From Lachnospiraceae bacterium (GTDB lineage Bacteria > Bacillota > Clostridia > Lachnospirales > Lachnospiraceae): 41,787 bases of DNA. Shown here piece after piece: positions 7,634 through 15,889 of the stretch. Position numbers and translations under genes: made by a program. The notes beneath the pieces are model-generated. The model was not told where the DNA came from. It ran no database searches and saw only the letters and a program-made list of their open reading frames with translations. The stretch covers positions 1 through 41,787 of the forward strand of contig JAILOI010000007.1 in the NCBI GenBank assembly GCA_024690885.1, in the 5' to 3' direction. The stretch's first letter is position 1. Each line of letters starts with the position of its first letter.

Positions 7634-9843
7634 TGGCTGATGTAAAAGCAAGATGGATTCAGGAGTTCCTAGAACAGCATAAGGATGGATATTCGGAAAG
7701 TGACTTGCGTGGAACCAATCACCGCGAGGTGTTGGAAGCACTGGTAGAAGAGCGGAAGAATATCCTGCACTGGATCGATTTTGACGGGAAACGAGTATTA
7801 CTGATCGGAACTCGTTATGGGGTTTATACAAACGAACTGCTTGCTTCGGGAGCTTCGGTCTGGGTTTTGGAATCCGATGCCGAAGAAGCAACGCTTATGG
7901 AACAGCGCTTTGGGGAAACGGAAGCACTGACCATCCTTCGGGAAGAAGCAATGGTCTGGAAACTTTCCGAGACATTTGACTGGATTATTCTGCCGGAGGG
8001 CTTTGCCAATGCTGGGGTACGGCAGTTGGCATCCCACGTGGATCAACATCCGGCGGGCACCATGAGTCTTGCAGCTAAGCAGTATGTGGGACTTTTGAAG
8101 AAGCTTCAAACCAAGCTGACATCCGGCGGACGGATTCTCTTGTGGAATGATAACCGCATGGGCATGAAGTACTTTGCCACCACCAAGGCGGAGGAGATTC
8201 CCTTCGGAGAGTTTTCCGGTGTATATCCTGCAGCCGGCCAAACGCGATTTACCCGCAAGGAATTGGAAGGAATATTTGGGGCAAGCGGCCTACAGGCAGC
8301 CTTCTATTACCCATTCCCGGATGCGATTTTTCCGGAATTTCTGTTTTCCGATCGGCATCTGCCGACGGGAGAAGATTATTTAAACAACGGACTTGCCTGG
8401 AACGAAGGAATGCGTCTGTTCCAGGAACATGGCGGATATGAGACAGTCTTGGCGGAAGGGTTGTTTCCGCAGTTTGCCTCTAGTTTTCTGTGTGTCTTGC
8501 AGGAGGGCGAATCCTTTGATGATTTGGCGGATTACGTGAAGTATTCCACCAGACGCAATCGCCGCTTCGCCATCAGTACGGAAGTGTATCGGCCAAAGAA
8601 TCAGCGGGGATACGTGCGGAAGCGTGCCTTTTTCCCGGAGGGAGAACTACATATCTCCCATATGATGACGCTGCAGAAGGAGTTGGCCGGCGCAGTGGCC
8701 AACACCAAGTTTTTGCCTTGCATGTATCACAGTACCAAGCGGACCGGGGATTTGGATTTTGATTTCGCCCTGGGCACTTCATTTGACGCACAGCTGGATG
8801 CGTTGGTGTTTGCAGGTCAGGGAGAGAAAGCCAAGGCGTTGATTCAGAAGTTTGTGGAGGAGTTGCTGCGTGCAGCTAATCGAAACTTTGAAGTAACGGA
8901 AGAATTCCAGGGGATTTTCCTGGGAGAAGAGGTGTGGCCGGAGGATGAGAGCGATGTGTCGCTGTCGGTTACGGATATTGATTTGATTTTTGCAAACGTG
9001 ATTTGTGAGAATGAGAAATGGTGGATCATCGATTATGAGTGGACCTTCTCCTTCCCGATCCCGTTCTGTTATTTGATTTATCGCTGTTTGTTTTATTATT
9101 TCTACGCCAATCCGAAGCGTAGGGAGTTCTTATCCGAAGAGGAACTCTACGAACAGTATGGCATTACCCAAACGCGCAGAGCACTCTATGCCAAGATGGA
9201 AGAACAATTTCAGTCCTACATCTTCGGTGGCTATCTGCCGCTGTATCGGGAGGACGGATACGGAAATGCACTGCCAACGGGCCGGGAGGTATCGGCCTTC
9301 GTACCGGAGGTATATGAGGATTTCGGTGACGGATTTGATCCGGCAGGCTGTCGTAAGATTGTGTCGGAAGTGGTCGATGACAAGCATGTTGTAAACATTC
9401 CGGTATCGGATGGTACCCAGTTGTTACGTATGGATCCGGCCGGTGTTCCGGGATTTTTGGAAGTATTATCGGTGACGGCGGAAGCCGAGAAACCACTGTC
9501 TTACAGTTGTATGGGAGAAGTGGAGCGTTTCGGCGATACCTATCTGTTCCGGAATGACGACCCGCAACTGATCATCTATACGCCGCCCGGAGTGCAGCAG
9601 GTGCGGGTGTGCTATCGCTTTGTGGGCCTTTTCCCGGTGGATGAAGCCAGTGGTCCGTTATTGCCACAGAACCGTGGGGCCATGGTAGCCGCGGTATTAC
9701 AGCATGCCAGCGGAATCACGGAGGGCAAGGAAGCATCGTCTCTGGGAAGACGGCTGGCCCGTGGATTTGAGAAAGCTCGTCAGAAACGATTGGTGGCAGC
9801 TGTTCGCCGCATGCATCGCAGAGAACAGAAACGCAGTCGCTAA
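7630..9843 (+). CDS. Two-domain methyltransferase plus kinase-like protein, candidate glycan chain terminator
   Basis: This 737-residue protein begins with a class I SAM-methyltransferase: VLLIGTRYGVYT (56-67) is the SAM-binding loop, E81/D83 follow the second strand, and SGGRILLWNDNR is the later strand. Residues about 305-530 look like an aminoglycoside-kinase-type fold. DIDLIFAN (449-456) has exactly the spacing of the HGDLHPGN catalytic loop, although the histidine is replaced by aspartate. IIDYEW (466-471) supplies the metal-binding aspartate D468, and K331 in YVRKRA may be the ATP lysine. A probable beta-rich domain (590-690) and a strongly basic tail (705-737) follow. The order matches WbdD, the methyltransferase-kinase that caps E. 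coli O9a chains. The function is inferred; the protein could instead only methylate. Its start overlaps the WsaF-like gene by 4 bp. Confidence 0.72.
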   Translation: MMADVKARWIQEFLEQHKDGYSESDLRGTNHREVLEALVEERKNILHWIDFDGKRVLLIGTRYGVYTNELLASGASVWVLESDAEEATLMEQRFGETEALTILREEAMVWKLSETFDWIILPEGFANAGVRQLASHVDQHPAGTMSLAAKQYVGLLKKLQTKLTSGGRILLWNDNRMGMKYFATTKAEEIPFGEFSGVYPAAGQTRFTRKELEGIFGASGLQAAFYYPFPDAIFPEFLFSDRHLPTGEDYLNNGLAWNEGMRLFQEHGGYETVLAEGLFPQFASSFLCVLQEGESFDDLADYVKYSTRRNRRFAISTEVYRPKNQRGYVRKRAFFPEGELHISHMMTLQKELAGAVANTKFLPCMYHSTKRTGDLDFDFALGTSFDAQLDALVFAGQGEKAKALIQKFVEELLRAANRNFEVTEEFQGIFLGEEVWPEDESDVSLSVTDIDLIFANVICENEKWWIIDYEWTFSFPIPFCYLIYRCLFYYFYANPKRREFLSEEELYEQYGITQTRRALYAKMEEQFQSYIFGGYLPLYREDGYGNALPTGREVSAFVPEVYEDFGDGFDPAGCRKIVSEVVDDKHVVNIPVSDGTQLLRMDPAGVPGFLEVLSVTAEAEKPLSYSCMGEVERFGDTYLFRNDDPQLIIYTPPGVQQVRVCYRFVGLFPVDEASGPLLPQNRGAMVAAVLQHASGITEGKEASSLGRRLARGFEKARQKRLVAAVRRMHRREQKRSR

Positions 9844-9880
9844 GCACCTTTCCGGAAGGTGGAGGACCATGCAACGAGTA

Positions 9881-9889
9881 TGGTATAAT
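9881..9889 (+). promoter_or_regulatory. Extended -10 promoter upstream of gtrA
   Basis: TGGTATAAT is a perfect extended -10 element 36 bp before the GtrA start. No good -35 box is present at the normal spacing. A short inverted repeat, CACCTT-TCCGG-AAGGTG (9845-9861), lies just upstream. It may boost transcription of the second half of the glycan operon. Confidence 0.55.
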
Positions 9890-9924
9890 AGGGACGCAGT
9901 TGTTCACAATTGAGAAAGAATACT

Positions 9925-10443
9925 ATGAGAAAAAACAAAGACTTTTTTGACCGAATGTTTCTTCGGTTGTTGCAAAAGCATCCGCATATGGAAGGTGCGA
10001 AGACGTTCTATCTGAAGTACAAGGAGATGCTCTTATACAGTTTCTTTGGACTTGGCACCTTTTTGATTGCCTTCTACTCCTACATGTTTTTTTCGGAGCA
10101 GGTGGGGATGCAGATTTTGGTGGCCAATGCCGTCAGCTGGATTTTTGCAACGACCTTTGCATTCATCACCAATCGCACCTGGGTATTTTCCAATCATGCG
10201 AGAGGTGTGGGAGCCTTTTTCCTACAGATGGGAAGCTTTTTTTTGGGCCGGTTTATTACCTTGGTCATCGAAGAAGCCATGCTCCACGTGTTGGTAGACC
10301 AGCAGGGACTACCCAATATGCCAATCAAGTTTCTAAGTCAGGTAATCGTAATTATCTTGAACTATCTGATTTCCAAACTTTTGGTCTTTCGTAAGCGCAG
10401 CGAGTTTATTCAGCGCATTCGCGAGAAAAAGGGTGAAATTTAG
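9925..10443 (+). CDS. GtrA-family membrane protein
   Basis: Small four-helix membrane protein of the GtrA/DPMS family (172 residues from this ATG). Members are linked with movement or handling of polyprenyl-phosphate sugars. Visible helices include LLYSFFGLGTFLIAFYSYMFF, ILVANAVSWIFATTFAFITN, FFLQMGSFFLGRFITLVIE and LSQVIVIILNYLISKLLVF. The family motif FITNRTWVF with FRKRSEF at the end is clear. The ATG was preferred over the in-frame TTG 15 bp upstream; the ribosome binding site is weak (GAGAAAGAA). In this operon it may help flip or present a lipid-linked sugar used to decorate the glycan, but no partner glucosyltransferase of the GtrB type is visible. Confidence 0.88.
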   Translation: MRKNKDFFDRMFLRLLQKHPHMEGAKTFYLKYKEMLLYSFFGLGTFLIAFYSYMFFSEQVGMQILVANAVSWIFATTFAFITNRTWVFSNHARGVGAFFLQMGSFFLGRFITLVIEEAMLHVLVDQQGLPNMPIKFLSQVIVIILNYLISKLLVFRKRSEFIQRIREKKGEI

Positions 10444-10475
10444 ATTCATCCAAATATACGAACAAGAGGTAAATC

Positions 10476-11699
10476 ATGACGAGAGAAGAAGCAGTTGCTA
10501 TATTAACCGAGAAGCATCAGATGCATGTAATGGAGGGATTTGATGCACTCACCAAACAACAGCAGGAGGGACTGCTAAAGCAGGTGGAAGCCTTGGATTG
10601 GGATGTAATCGCCTTGGCCGGACAGACCGAGCCGGTTGCCAAGGGTGCCATTACCCCGCTGGAGAGTTTGACCCTGGAAGAGATTGCAAGTCGCTATGAG
10701 GAGTATCACAAGGAAGGCCTGCGTGCCATCCAAGATCATAAAATTGGTGCCGTGCTTTTGGCCGGTGGTATGGGAACCAGACTTGGTTCCGATCGTCCCA
10801 AGGGAGAATTGAATGTGGGCCTGACCAAGGACCGTTACATCTTCCAGTGTTTGATTGAGAATTTAATGGAGGTAACCAAGGAAGCAGCGTGCTTCATTCC
10901 CCTCTATATTATGACCAGTGAGAAGAACGATGCAGATACACGTGCCTTTTTTGCCGACCATAATTATTTTGGATATCCGGCAGAATATGTGAAGTTCTTC
11001 GTACAGGATATGGCAGCGGCCGTAGATTATGAAGGCAAGCTTCTGATGGAAGATCATGGACGCCTGGCGACTTCTCCGAATGGCAACGGCGGATGGTTCT
11101 CATCCTTGGCCCGTGCCGGTTTGTTAGAGGATGTACATGCCAGAGGCGTCGAGTGGTTAAACATCTTTGCCGTGGATAACGTGTTGCAGAAAATCTGTGA
11201 CCCAACCTTCCTCGGAGCAACCATTCTTCATGGTGGAGATTGCGGAAGCAAGGTGGTTTCCAAGGCAAATCCCCAGGAAAAGGTGGGTGTAATGTGCAGG
11301 GAAGACGGCAAGCCTTCCATCGTGGAGTACTACGAATTGAGCGATGAGATGGCCAACGAGCGGGATGCCAAGGGAAACCTGGTATATGGCTCCGGCGTTA
11401 TTTTAAATTATCTCTTCCGTGTAGAGCGCTTAGAAGCCATCATGAACGAGAAGATGCCAACCCATGTGGTAGAGAAGAAAATCAACTACATGACGGCAGA
11501 CGGAAGATATGTGAAGCCGGAAGAACCCAACGGATACAAGTTCGAAAGCTTGGCCGTGGATATGATTCGTTTGATGGAGCATTGCGTACCCTTTGAAGTC
11601 GTACGTGAGAAGGAATTTGCCCCGATTAAGAATTTGCATGGGGTGGATTCTTTGGACAGTGCCAGAGAGTTGCTACAGCAGAATGGTGTAGAACTATAG
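10476..11699 (+). CDS. UDP-sugar pyrophosphorylase (UDPGP / UAP1 family)
   Basis: Makes a UDP-sugar from UTP and a sugar-1-phosphate; UDP-N-acetylhexosamine is the best guess because the protein resembles eukaryotic-type UAP1. The uridylyl-binding loop is LLAGGMGTRLGSDRPKG (near 94-110). YIMTSEKNDADTRAFF, FVQDMAA, HGRLATSPNGNGG (uracil-binding GNGG) and WLNIFAVDNVLQKICDP follow in the order seen in this family. The length of 407 residues is somewhat shorter than the eukaryotic enzymes. The ribosome binding site is AAGAGGT. It sits directly before the sugar-phosphate transferase and may supply its nucleotide-sugar donor. Confidence 0.88.
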   Translation: MTREEAVAILTEKHQMHVMEGFDALTKQQQEGLLKQVEALDWDVIALAGQTEPVAKGAITPLESLTLEEIASRYEEYHKEGLRAIQDHKIGAVLLAGGMGTRLGSDRPKGELNVGLTKDRYIFQCLIENLMEVTKEAACFIPLYIMTSEKNDADTRAFFADHNYFGYPAEYVKFFVQDMAAAVDYEGKLLMEDHGRLATSPNGNGGWFSSLARAGLLEDVHARGVEWLNIFAVDNVLQKICDPTFLGATILHGGDCGSKVVSKANPQEKVGVMCREDGKPSIVEYYELSDEMANERDAKGNLVYGSGVILNYLFRVERLEAIMNEKMPTHVVEKKINYMTADGRYVKPEEPNGYKFESLAVDMIRLMEHCVPFEVVREKEFAPIKNLHGVDSLDSARELLQQNGVEL

Positions 11700-11711
11700 C
11701 GGAGGAAGCTT

Positions 11712-13121
11712 ATGTACCGTGAAGAAAAGAAAAGCTGGCTAAAGCATCTGGACTTTACGCTTTTGGATATTGTAGCAATGGAACTGGCGTTGATTTTATC
11801 ATACGCGTGGCGCTTTGATGGTGGATGGTTATTCACCAATGATTTCTATGAGCGCATTGCATTGCTGTTGTTATTGATTGATATTTTTGTGGTCTTTTTT
11901 ATGGAGGCCTATACCGGAATCCTGCGACGGAACAAGTATCAGGAATTACGTGCCACGGTGTATCACTGTGTGACGGTGTTCGGTGGGATTCTGATTTATT
12001 TGTATGCGGCGAAACAGTCGGAGATTTACTCTCGTAAATTGTTGTTCATGTTCGTCATCATTGCATGCATTCTTTGTTACGGCTTCCGGGTAAGCTGGAA
12101 GCGAGTGATTCGTCGGCGGATGCTCAAGGATCGCAACAAGGCGCAGATGTTGATTGTAAGCGAGAAATCCGGAGCGGAAAGTTGTATCCGGGAAATTGCG
12201 CTGGATAAGTACACCGACTTTAAGGTCTGCGGTATTGCCATCGTGGATTGTAACATGGTAGGTGAGGAGATTCTTGGAATTCCGGTGGTTGCCGGAGCTG
12301 AGGATTTTATGGAGTATGTACGGCTCAATGTCATTGATGAGATTTTTATCAATGCCAACACCCGAGAAAGCTCTCAGGCGCTGGCCGAGGAACTGGTGGA
12401 ATTGGGCATTACGGTGCATATCGGTCTGTTCCAATCCGACAAGCATTTGATGAACCAGAAGATGGATACCTTTGGAAACTATGTGGTTCTGACCACCAGT
12501 ATGCACATTGCCAGTGCCAGACAGTTGTTTTTGAAGCGCTGCTTAGATATCTTAGGTGGCGTTGTGGGTATGTTGATCTGTTTTGTTTTCGTCATCATCT
12601 TCGGACCCATCATCAAGAAGCAGTCACCGGGCCCGATTTTCTATAAGTCGGTGCGTATCGGTCGTAACGGAAGACGGTTCGTCTTCTATAAGTTCCGTTC
12701 CATGTATGTGGGAGCCGACCAGATGTTGGATGAGTTGAAAGCCAAGAATGAAATCTCCGGCAATATGTTTAAGATGGATGATGATCCGCGGATTATCCCT
12801 ATCGGACATTTTATGCGGAAGTATTCCATCGATGAGTTTCCGCAGTTTTGGAATGTTCTGAAAGGGGATATGAGTCTGGTGGGCACACGTCCGCCGACAG
12901 AAGCGGAGTTTGAACAGTACGAACACCATCACAAAGCACGTTTGGGCTTTAAACCGGGACTGACCGGTATGTGGCAGACCAACGGAAGAAGTGATATCAC
13001 AGATTTCGAGGAAGTGGTTGCGCTGGATACCCAGTATATCTCGGAGTGGACCATCGGCTTGGATATCCAAATCCTCTTTAAGACGGTTTGGGTTGTGTTA
13101 ACCGGAAAGGGTTCCAAATAA
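11712..13121 (+). CDS. Polyprenyl-phosphate hexose-1-phosphate transferase (initiating sugar transferase)
   Basis: Starts glycan assembly by moving a sugar-1-phosphate from a UDP-sugar to undecaprenyl phosphate, in the cytoplasmic membrane. The N-terminal half has four or five hydrophobic helices (LDIVAMELALILSYAW, IALLLLLIDIFVVFFME, VFGGILIYLYA, LLFMFVIIACILCYGF), then a Rossmann-like CoA-binding_3 region (140-260). A further helix (LGGVVGMLICFVFVIIF) leads into the catalytic Bac_transf domain with KRCLDILGG, SPGPIFYKSVRIGRNGR, YKFRSMY and IDEFPQFWNVLKGDMSLVGTRP. The 469-residue length is normal for WbaP/WsaP-type enzymes. An ideal GGAGGA site precedes the ATG. WsaP plays this role in the similar slg cluster. 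Confidence 0.95.
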   Translation: MYREEKKSWLKHLDFTLLDIVAMELALILSYAWRFDGGWLFTNDFYERIALLLLLIDIFVVFFMEAYTGILRRNKYQELRATVYHCVTVFGGILIYLYAAKQSEIYSRKLLFMFVIIACILCYGFRVSWKRVIRRRMLKDRNKAQMLIVSEKSGAESCIREIALDKYTDFKVCGIAIVDCNMVGEEILGIPVVAGAEDFMEYVRLNVIDEIFINANTRESSQALAEELVELGITVHIGLFQSDKHLMNQKMDTFGNYVVLTTSMHIASARQLFLKRCLDILGGVVGMLICFVFVIIFGPIIKKQSPGPIFYKSVRIGRNGRRFVFYKFRSMYVGADQMLDELKAKNEISGNMFKMDDDPRIIPIGHFMRKYSIDEFPQFWNVLKGDMSLVGTRPPTEAEFEQYEHHHKARLGFKPGLTGMWQTNGRSDITDFEEVVALDTQYISEWTIGLDIQILFKTVWVVLTGKGSK

Positions 13122-14455
13122 TGGGAGAAGTGAAGTTCACTTTATTGTTATGGGCCAAGGATACCAATGGGGTATTTTTTCGAGACTGTATGGACTCGAT
13201 TCTGGCTCAGACATACGATCAGTGGGAATTAATCATTCTGGATGAGAATTCGGACGCGATGGTGCAAACCATTGTAACCGAGTTCTTCCCCAGGGATGAA
13301 CGAATTCAATATCGCAAGTTGCAGCGGGGACGGGGGTTATCCTATGCAATGAATTTAGGCGCGGGTCATGGCACGGGTACCTATGTGGTGCTGATGGGAC
13401 AGCATGACCGCCTCAATACGCGTGCACTGCTATCTATGGCAGAAGTGGTCGATGCGAAGCATCCGGATTTGATTTATTACGATCATGATGAACTCATCGG
13501 CGCCAATCGCACCAATCCTCACTTTAAGTCCGATTTGAATATCGAACTGCTTCGGCAGATGGATTACATCGGGGATTTTCTGTGCATTCGCCGCCAGGCC
13601 TACTTAGAAAGTGGCGGACTGCGCAGTCATCTTGAGGCCGCCGGTGTGTATGATTTCCTGTTAAGGGCCGTGGAGCATGGATGGAACATCTGTCATATTC
13701 CGCGTTTGTTGTACCATCTGCGAATCAGCGGGGATGATATGGTAATCACCCGGGAGATGATGGAATTACAACAGAAGGCCTACCGGGAGTATGTGACGGT
13801 AGTGAGCGCCCATCTTCAGCGAATGCATTTGGATGCTAAGATTCACAAGGACCGGAAGATGCGGTACTGGCGGGTGGAGTTGGATGGTAGTGATTTTCGC
13901 AATCACAGGAAGGAATACATCCTGGTCAAAGACACAAAAACCAGGGTGCTATCCAAGAAGGCGATGGAAATTCTCTATGGATACCTGCGCCAGCCGGATG
14001 TGGGAGTCGTTGGGGTACGATTCCGAAAGTCCGGATTTCTGGTGGATAACTGTGGCTATATCTATGATCATCAGGGAATCGCGTATCCGGCCTGCTATAA
14101 TCAGCGCCTGTTTTCTTCGGGATATGATTATCGCATGTCCCTGGCCCGGGATGTGGGTATGGTGGACGCAGATTACTGTCTGATTGATGAGCGGGTATAC
14201 CGGGGCGTGGGTGGATTTGATCCCAACCTGCGGGGCCGGGATATTATGTTGGATTTCTGCCTGAAAGTGCGACGGGCAAAGCGGAGAATCGTCTATACGC
14301 CGGCGGTGACAGCACACAAGATGGAAGCACGGAGTTTGAGTGACGGTGCGTCCAACGAATACCTGATGTCCAAGTGGCAGAAGGAGCTCGAAGCAGGGGA
14401 TCCGTACTACAATCGGAACCTTCCCATGGGGCTGGAAAACTACTTCCTATACTAG
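13121..14455 (+). CDS. Glycosyltransferase, family 2, with a truncated second domain
   Basis: The first 210 residues form a GT2 domain: FTLLLWAKDTN, WELIILDENSD, LMGQHDRLN in place of the usual acidic motif, and IYYDHDEL. Residues about 270-420 match the C-terminal half of a second GT2 domain (VGVVGVRFRKSGFLVDNCGYIYD, GVGGFDPNLRGRDIMLDFCLKV) without the nucleotide-binding half. This is the mirror image of the transferase at 4009, which lacks the first half-domain instead. The ATG overlaps the previous stop by one base (TAATG), so an upstream in-frame start is not needed. The substrate is unknown; a role in extending the same glycan is inferred from the operon. Confidence 0.85.
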   Translation: MGEVKFTLLLWAKDTNGVFFRDCMDSILAQTYDQWELIILDENSDAMVQTIVTEFFPRDERIQYRKLQRGRGLSYAMNLGAGHGTGTYVVLMGQHDRLNTRALLSMAEVVDAKHPDLIYYDHDELIGANRTNPHFKSDLNIELLRQMDYIGDFLCIRRQAYLESGGLRSHLEAAGVYDFLLRAVEHGWNICHIPRLLYHLRISGDDMVITREMMELQQKAYREYVTVVSAHLQRMHLDAKIHKDRKMRYWRVELDGSDFRNHRKEYILVKDTKTRVLSKKAMEILYGYLRQPDVGVVGVRFRKSGFLVDNCGYIYDHQGIAYPACYNQRLFSSGYDYRMSLARDVGMVDADYCLIDERVYRGVGGFDPNLRGRDIMLDFCLKVRRAKRRIVYTPAVTAHKMEARSLSDGASNEYLMSKWQKELEAGDPYYNRNLPMGLENYFLY

Positions 14456-14514
14456 GTTTCGGAGGTTGTTTTACAAAAGGTACATAGGTGTACTATGATT
14501 ATTCATACACTTTC

Positions 14515-14543
14515 TTGACACCGCATAAAAATTCGACTATATT
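14515..14543 (+). promoter_or_regulatory. Strong sigma-A promoter for the LCP gene
   Basis: TTGACA (14515-14520), exactly 17 bp, then TATATT (14538-14543), 41 bp before the LCP start. This gives the ligase its own transcription in addition to any read-through from the glycan operon. Confidence 0.88.
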
Positions 14544-14584
14544 AGAACTAGTTTGTTACGAAAGAATTACAGAGGTTATTAATT

Positions 14585-15769
14585 ATGACTACAACGAACC
14601 GCAATGGTGAGCGCGTACGTCGCGCCAATGGTCAAAGACGACCACAGTACAGAGAAGACGACATGGAGATGCGACGTAGCAGCAACAGTGGCAGACGTCG
14701 CCCATCGAAGAAGGCGCAGCGTAAGAAACGCAGAAGAATCATCTTAATTGTTGAGATTTTGGTACTTCTGATTTTACTGGTTGTGGCTTTTGCGTATTTA
14801 AAGCTTGGTATGATTAACCAGGATGTAGACTTCAACGAAGAAGACGTTGCAGTGAACGATTTGGATGCAGAATCCGTAGAAGCACTGAAGGGCTATAAGA
14901 ACATTGCCTTGTTTGGTGTGGACAACCGTAAGGTTGGAAATTATGAGTCCGGTAACAGTGATACCATTATTATTTGTAGCGTAAACCAGGAAACCAAGGA
15001 AGTGAAGCTTACGTCCGTATTCCGTGATACCATTTTGGATGTAGGCAACGACAACCTGCGGAAGTGTAACTACGCTTACAACAGTGGCGGTCCTGAGGCA
15101 GCAATTTCCATGTTAAACCGTAACCTGGATTTGAACATCAAGGATTACGTTGCAGTTGACTTTAAGGCGTTGGTAGATGTGGTGGATGATTTGGGCGGTC
15201 TGGAGATGACCATCACCGATGAAGAAGCTCAGATTATGAACAATTCCTACATCACCTTTACCGAGGATACTGTAGGCAAGTCCGGTACAGAACTGGTATC
15301 CGGCGGTACCCAGACCTTAGACGGTGTTCAGGTTGTATCTTACTGCCGAATCCGTTATACCGACGGTGGTGATTTCCATCGTGCATCCCGTCAGCGTGAA
15401 GTCATTGGACTGATCGTTGAGAAGGCGAAGAAGGCAAATCCGGTGACCTTGAATAATATTATTAATCATGTATTCCCGGAGATCTCCACCAGCTTGTCCA
15501 CGACGGAGATGTTGGGCTATGCCAAGGATTTAACCAGTTATGAATTGGTTAGCCAGAATGGTTTCCCATATGACAAGTACAGCGATACGTTTGATGGCTT
15601 TGGTAGTGCAGTTGCACCATGTACCTTGGAAACCAACGTAAAGAAGTTATATCTGGAGTTGTTTGGAGAAGAGGATCATCAGGTATCTTCTACCGTATCC
15701 AATATCAGCCAACAGGTTCAGAATGCAACCGGAACCAATGAGAGTAGTGCTGCGGATTATGGTTTCTAA
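14585..15769 (+). CDS. LytR-CpsA-Psr (LCP) family glycopolymer ligase
   Basis: LCP proteins transfer lipid-linked glycopolymers to peptidoglycan outside the membrane. The N-terminus is a very basic cytosolic stretch (about 50 residues, rich in Arg/Lys) followed by one membrane helix (IILIVEILVLLILLVVAFAYL, near 56-76). The LCP domain runs from about 100 to 290: IALFGVDNR, SDTIIICSVN, LTSVFRDTILDV (catalytic arginine and aspartate), NYAYNSGGPEAAI, and the signature YCRIRYTDGGDFHRASRQREVI with the pyrophosphate-binding arginines. A serine/glutamine-rich tail ends the protein. Its place after the export cluster suggests that it attaches this glycan to the wall. Confidence 0.95.
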   Translation: MTTTNRNGERVRRANGQRRPQYREDDMEMRRSSNSGRRRPSKKAQRKKRRRIILIVEILVLLILLVVAFAYLKLGMINQDVDFNEEDVAVNDLDAESVEALKGYKNIALFGVDNRKVGNYESGNSDTIIICSVNQETKEVKLTSVFRDTILDVGNDNLRKCNYAYNSGGPEAAISMLNRNLDLNIKDYVAVDFKALVDVVDDLGGLEMTITDEEAQIMNNSYITFTEDTVGKSGTELVSGGTQTLDGVQVVSYCRIRYTDGGDFHRASRQREVIGLIVEKAKKANPVTLNNIINHVFPEISTSLSTTEMLGYAKDLTSYELVSQNGFPYDKYSDTFDGFGSAVAPCTLETNVKKLYLELFGEEDHQVSSTVSNISQQVQNATGTNESSAADYGF

Positions 15770-15807
15770 TTCATAATTTTGACATAACTTTTTCACAAAA
15801 TGAACAC

Positions 15808-15865
15808 AAATACCTTGTAGACTATCCCTTGTAAATGAGAGATACGTTTGCAAGGTATTTTTTTT
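15808..15865 (+). terminator. Terminator-like hairpin between the LCP gene and htrA
   Basis: AAATACCTTG (15808-15817) pairs perfectly with CAAGGTATTT (15851-15860), followed directly by more T residues. The 33-nt loop is unusually long. The htrA start lies only 25 bp after the T-run, so htrA needs either read-through or a promoter within this element; none is obvious in the loop. Confidence 0.6.
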
Positions 15866-15889
15866 CGATATGGTAAAGGAGTGAAAGAT

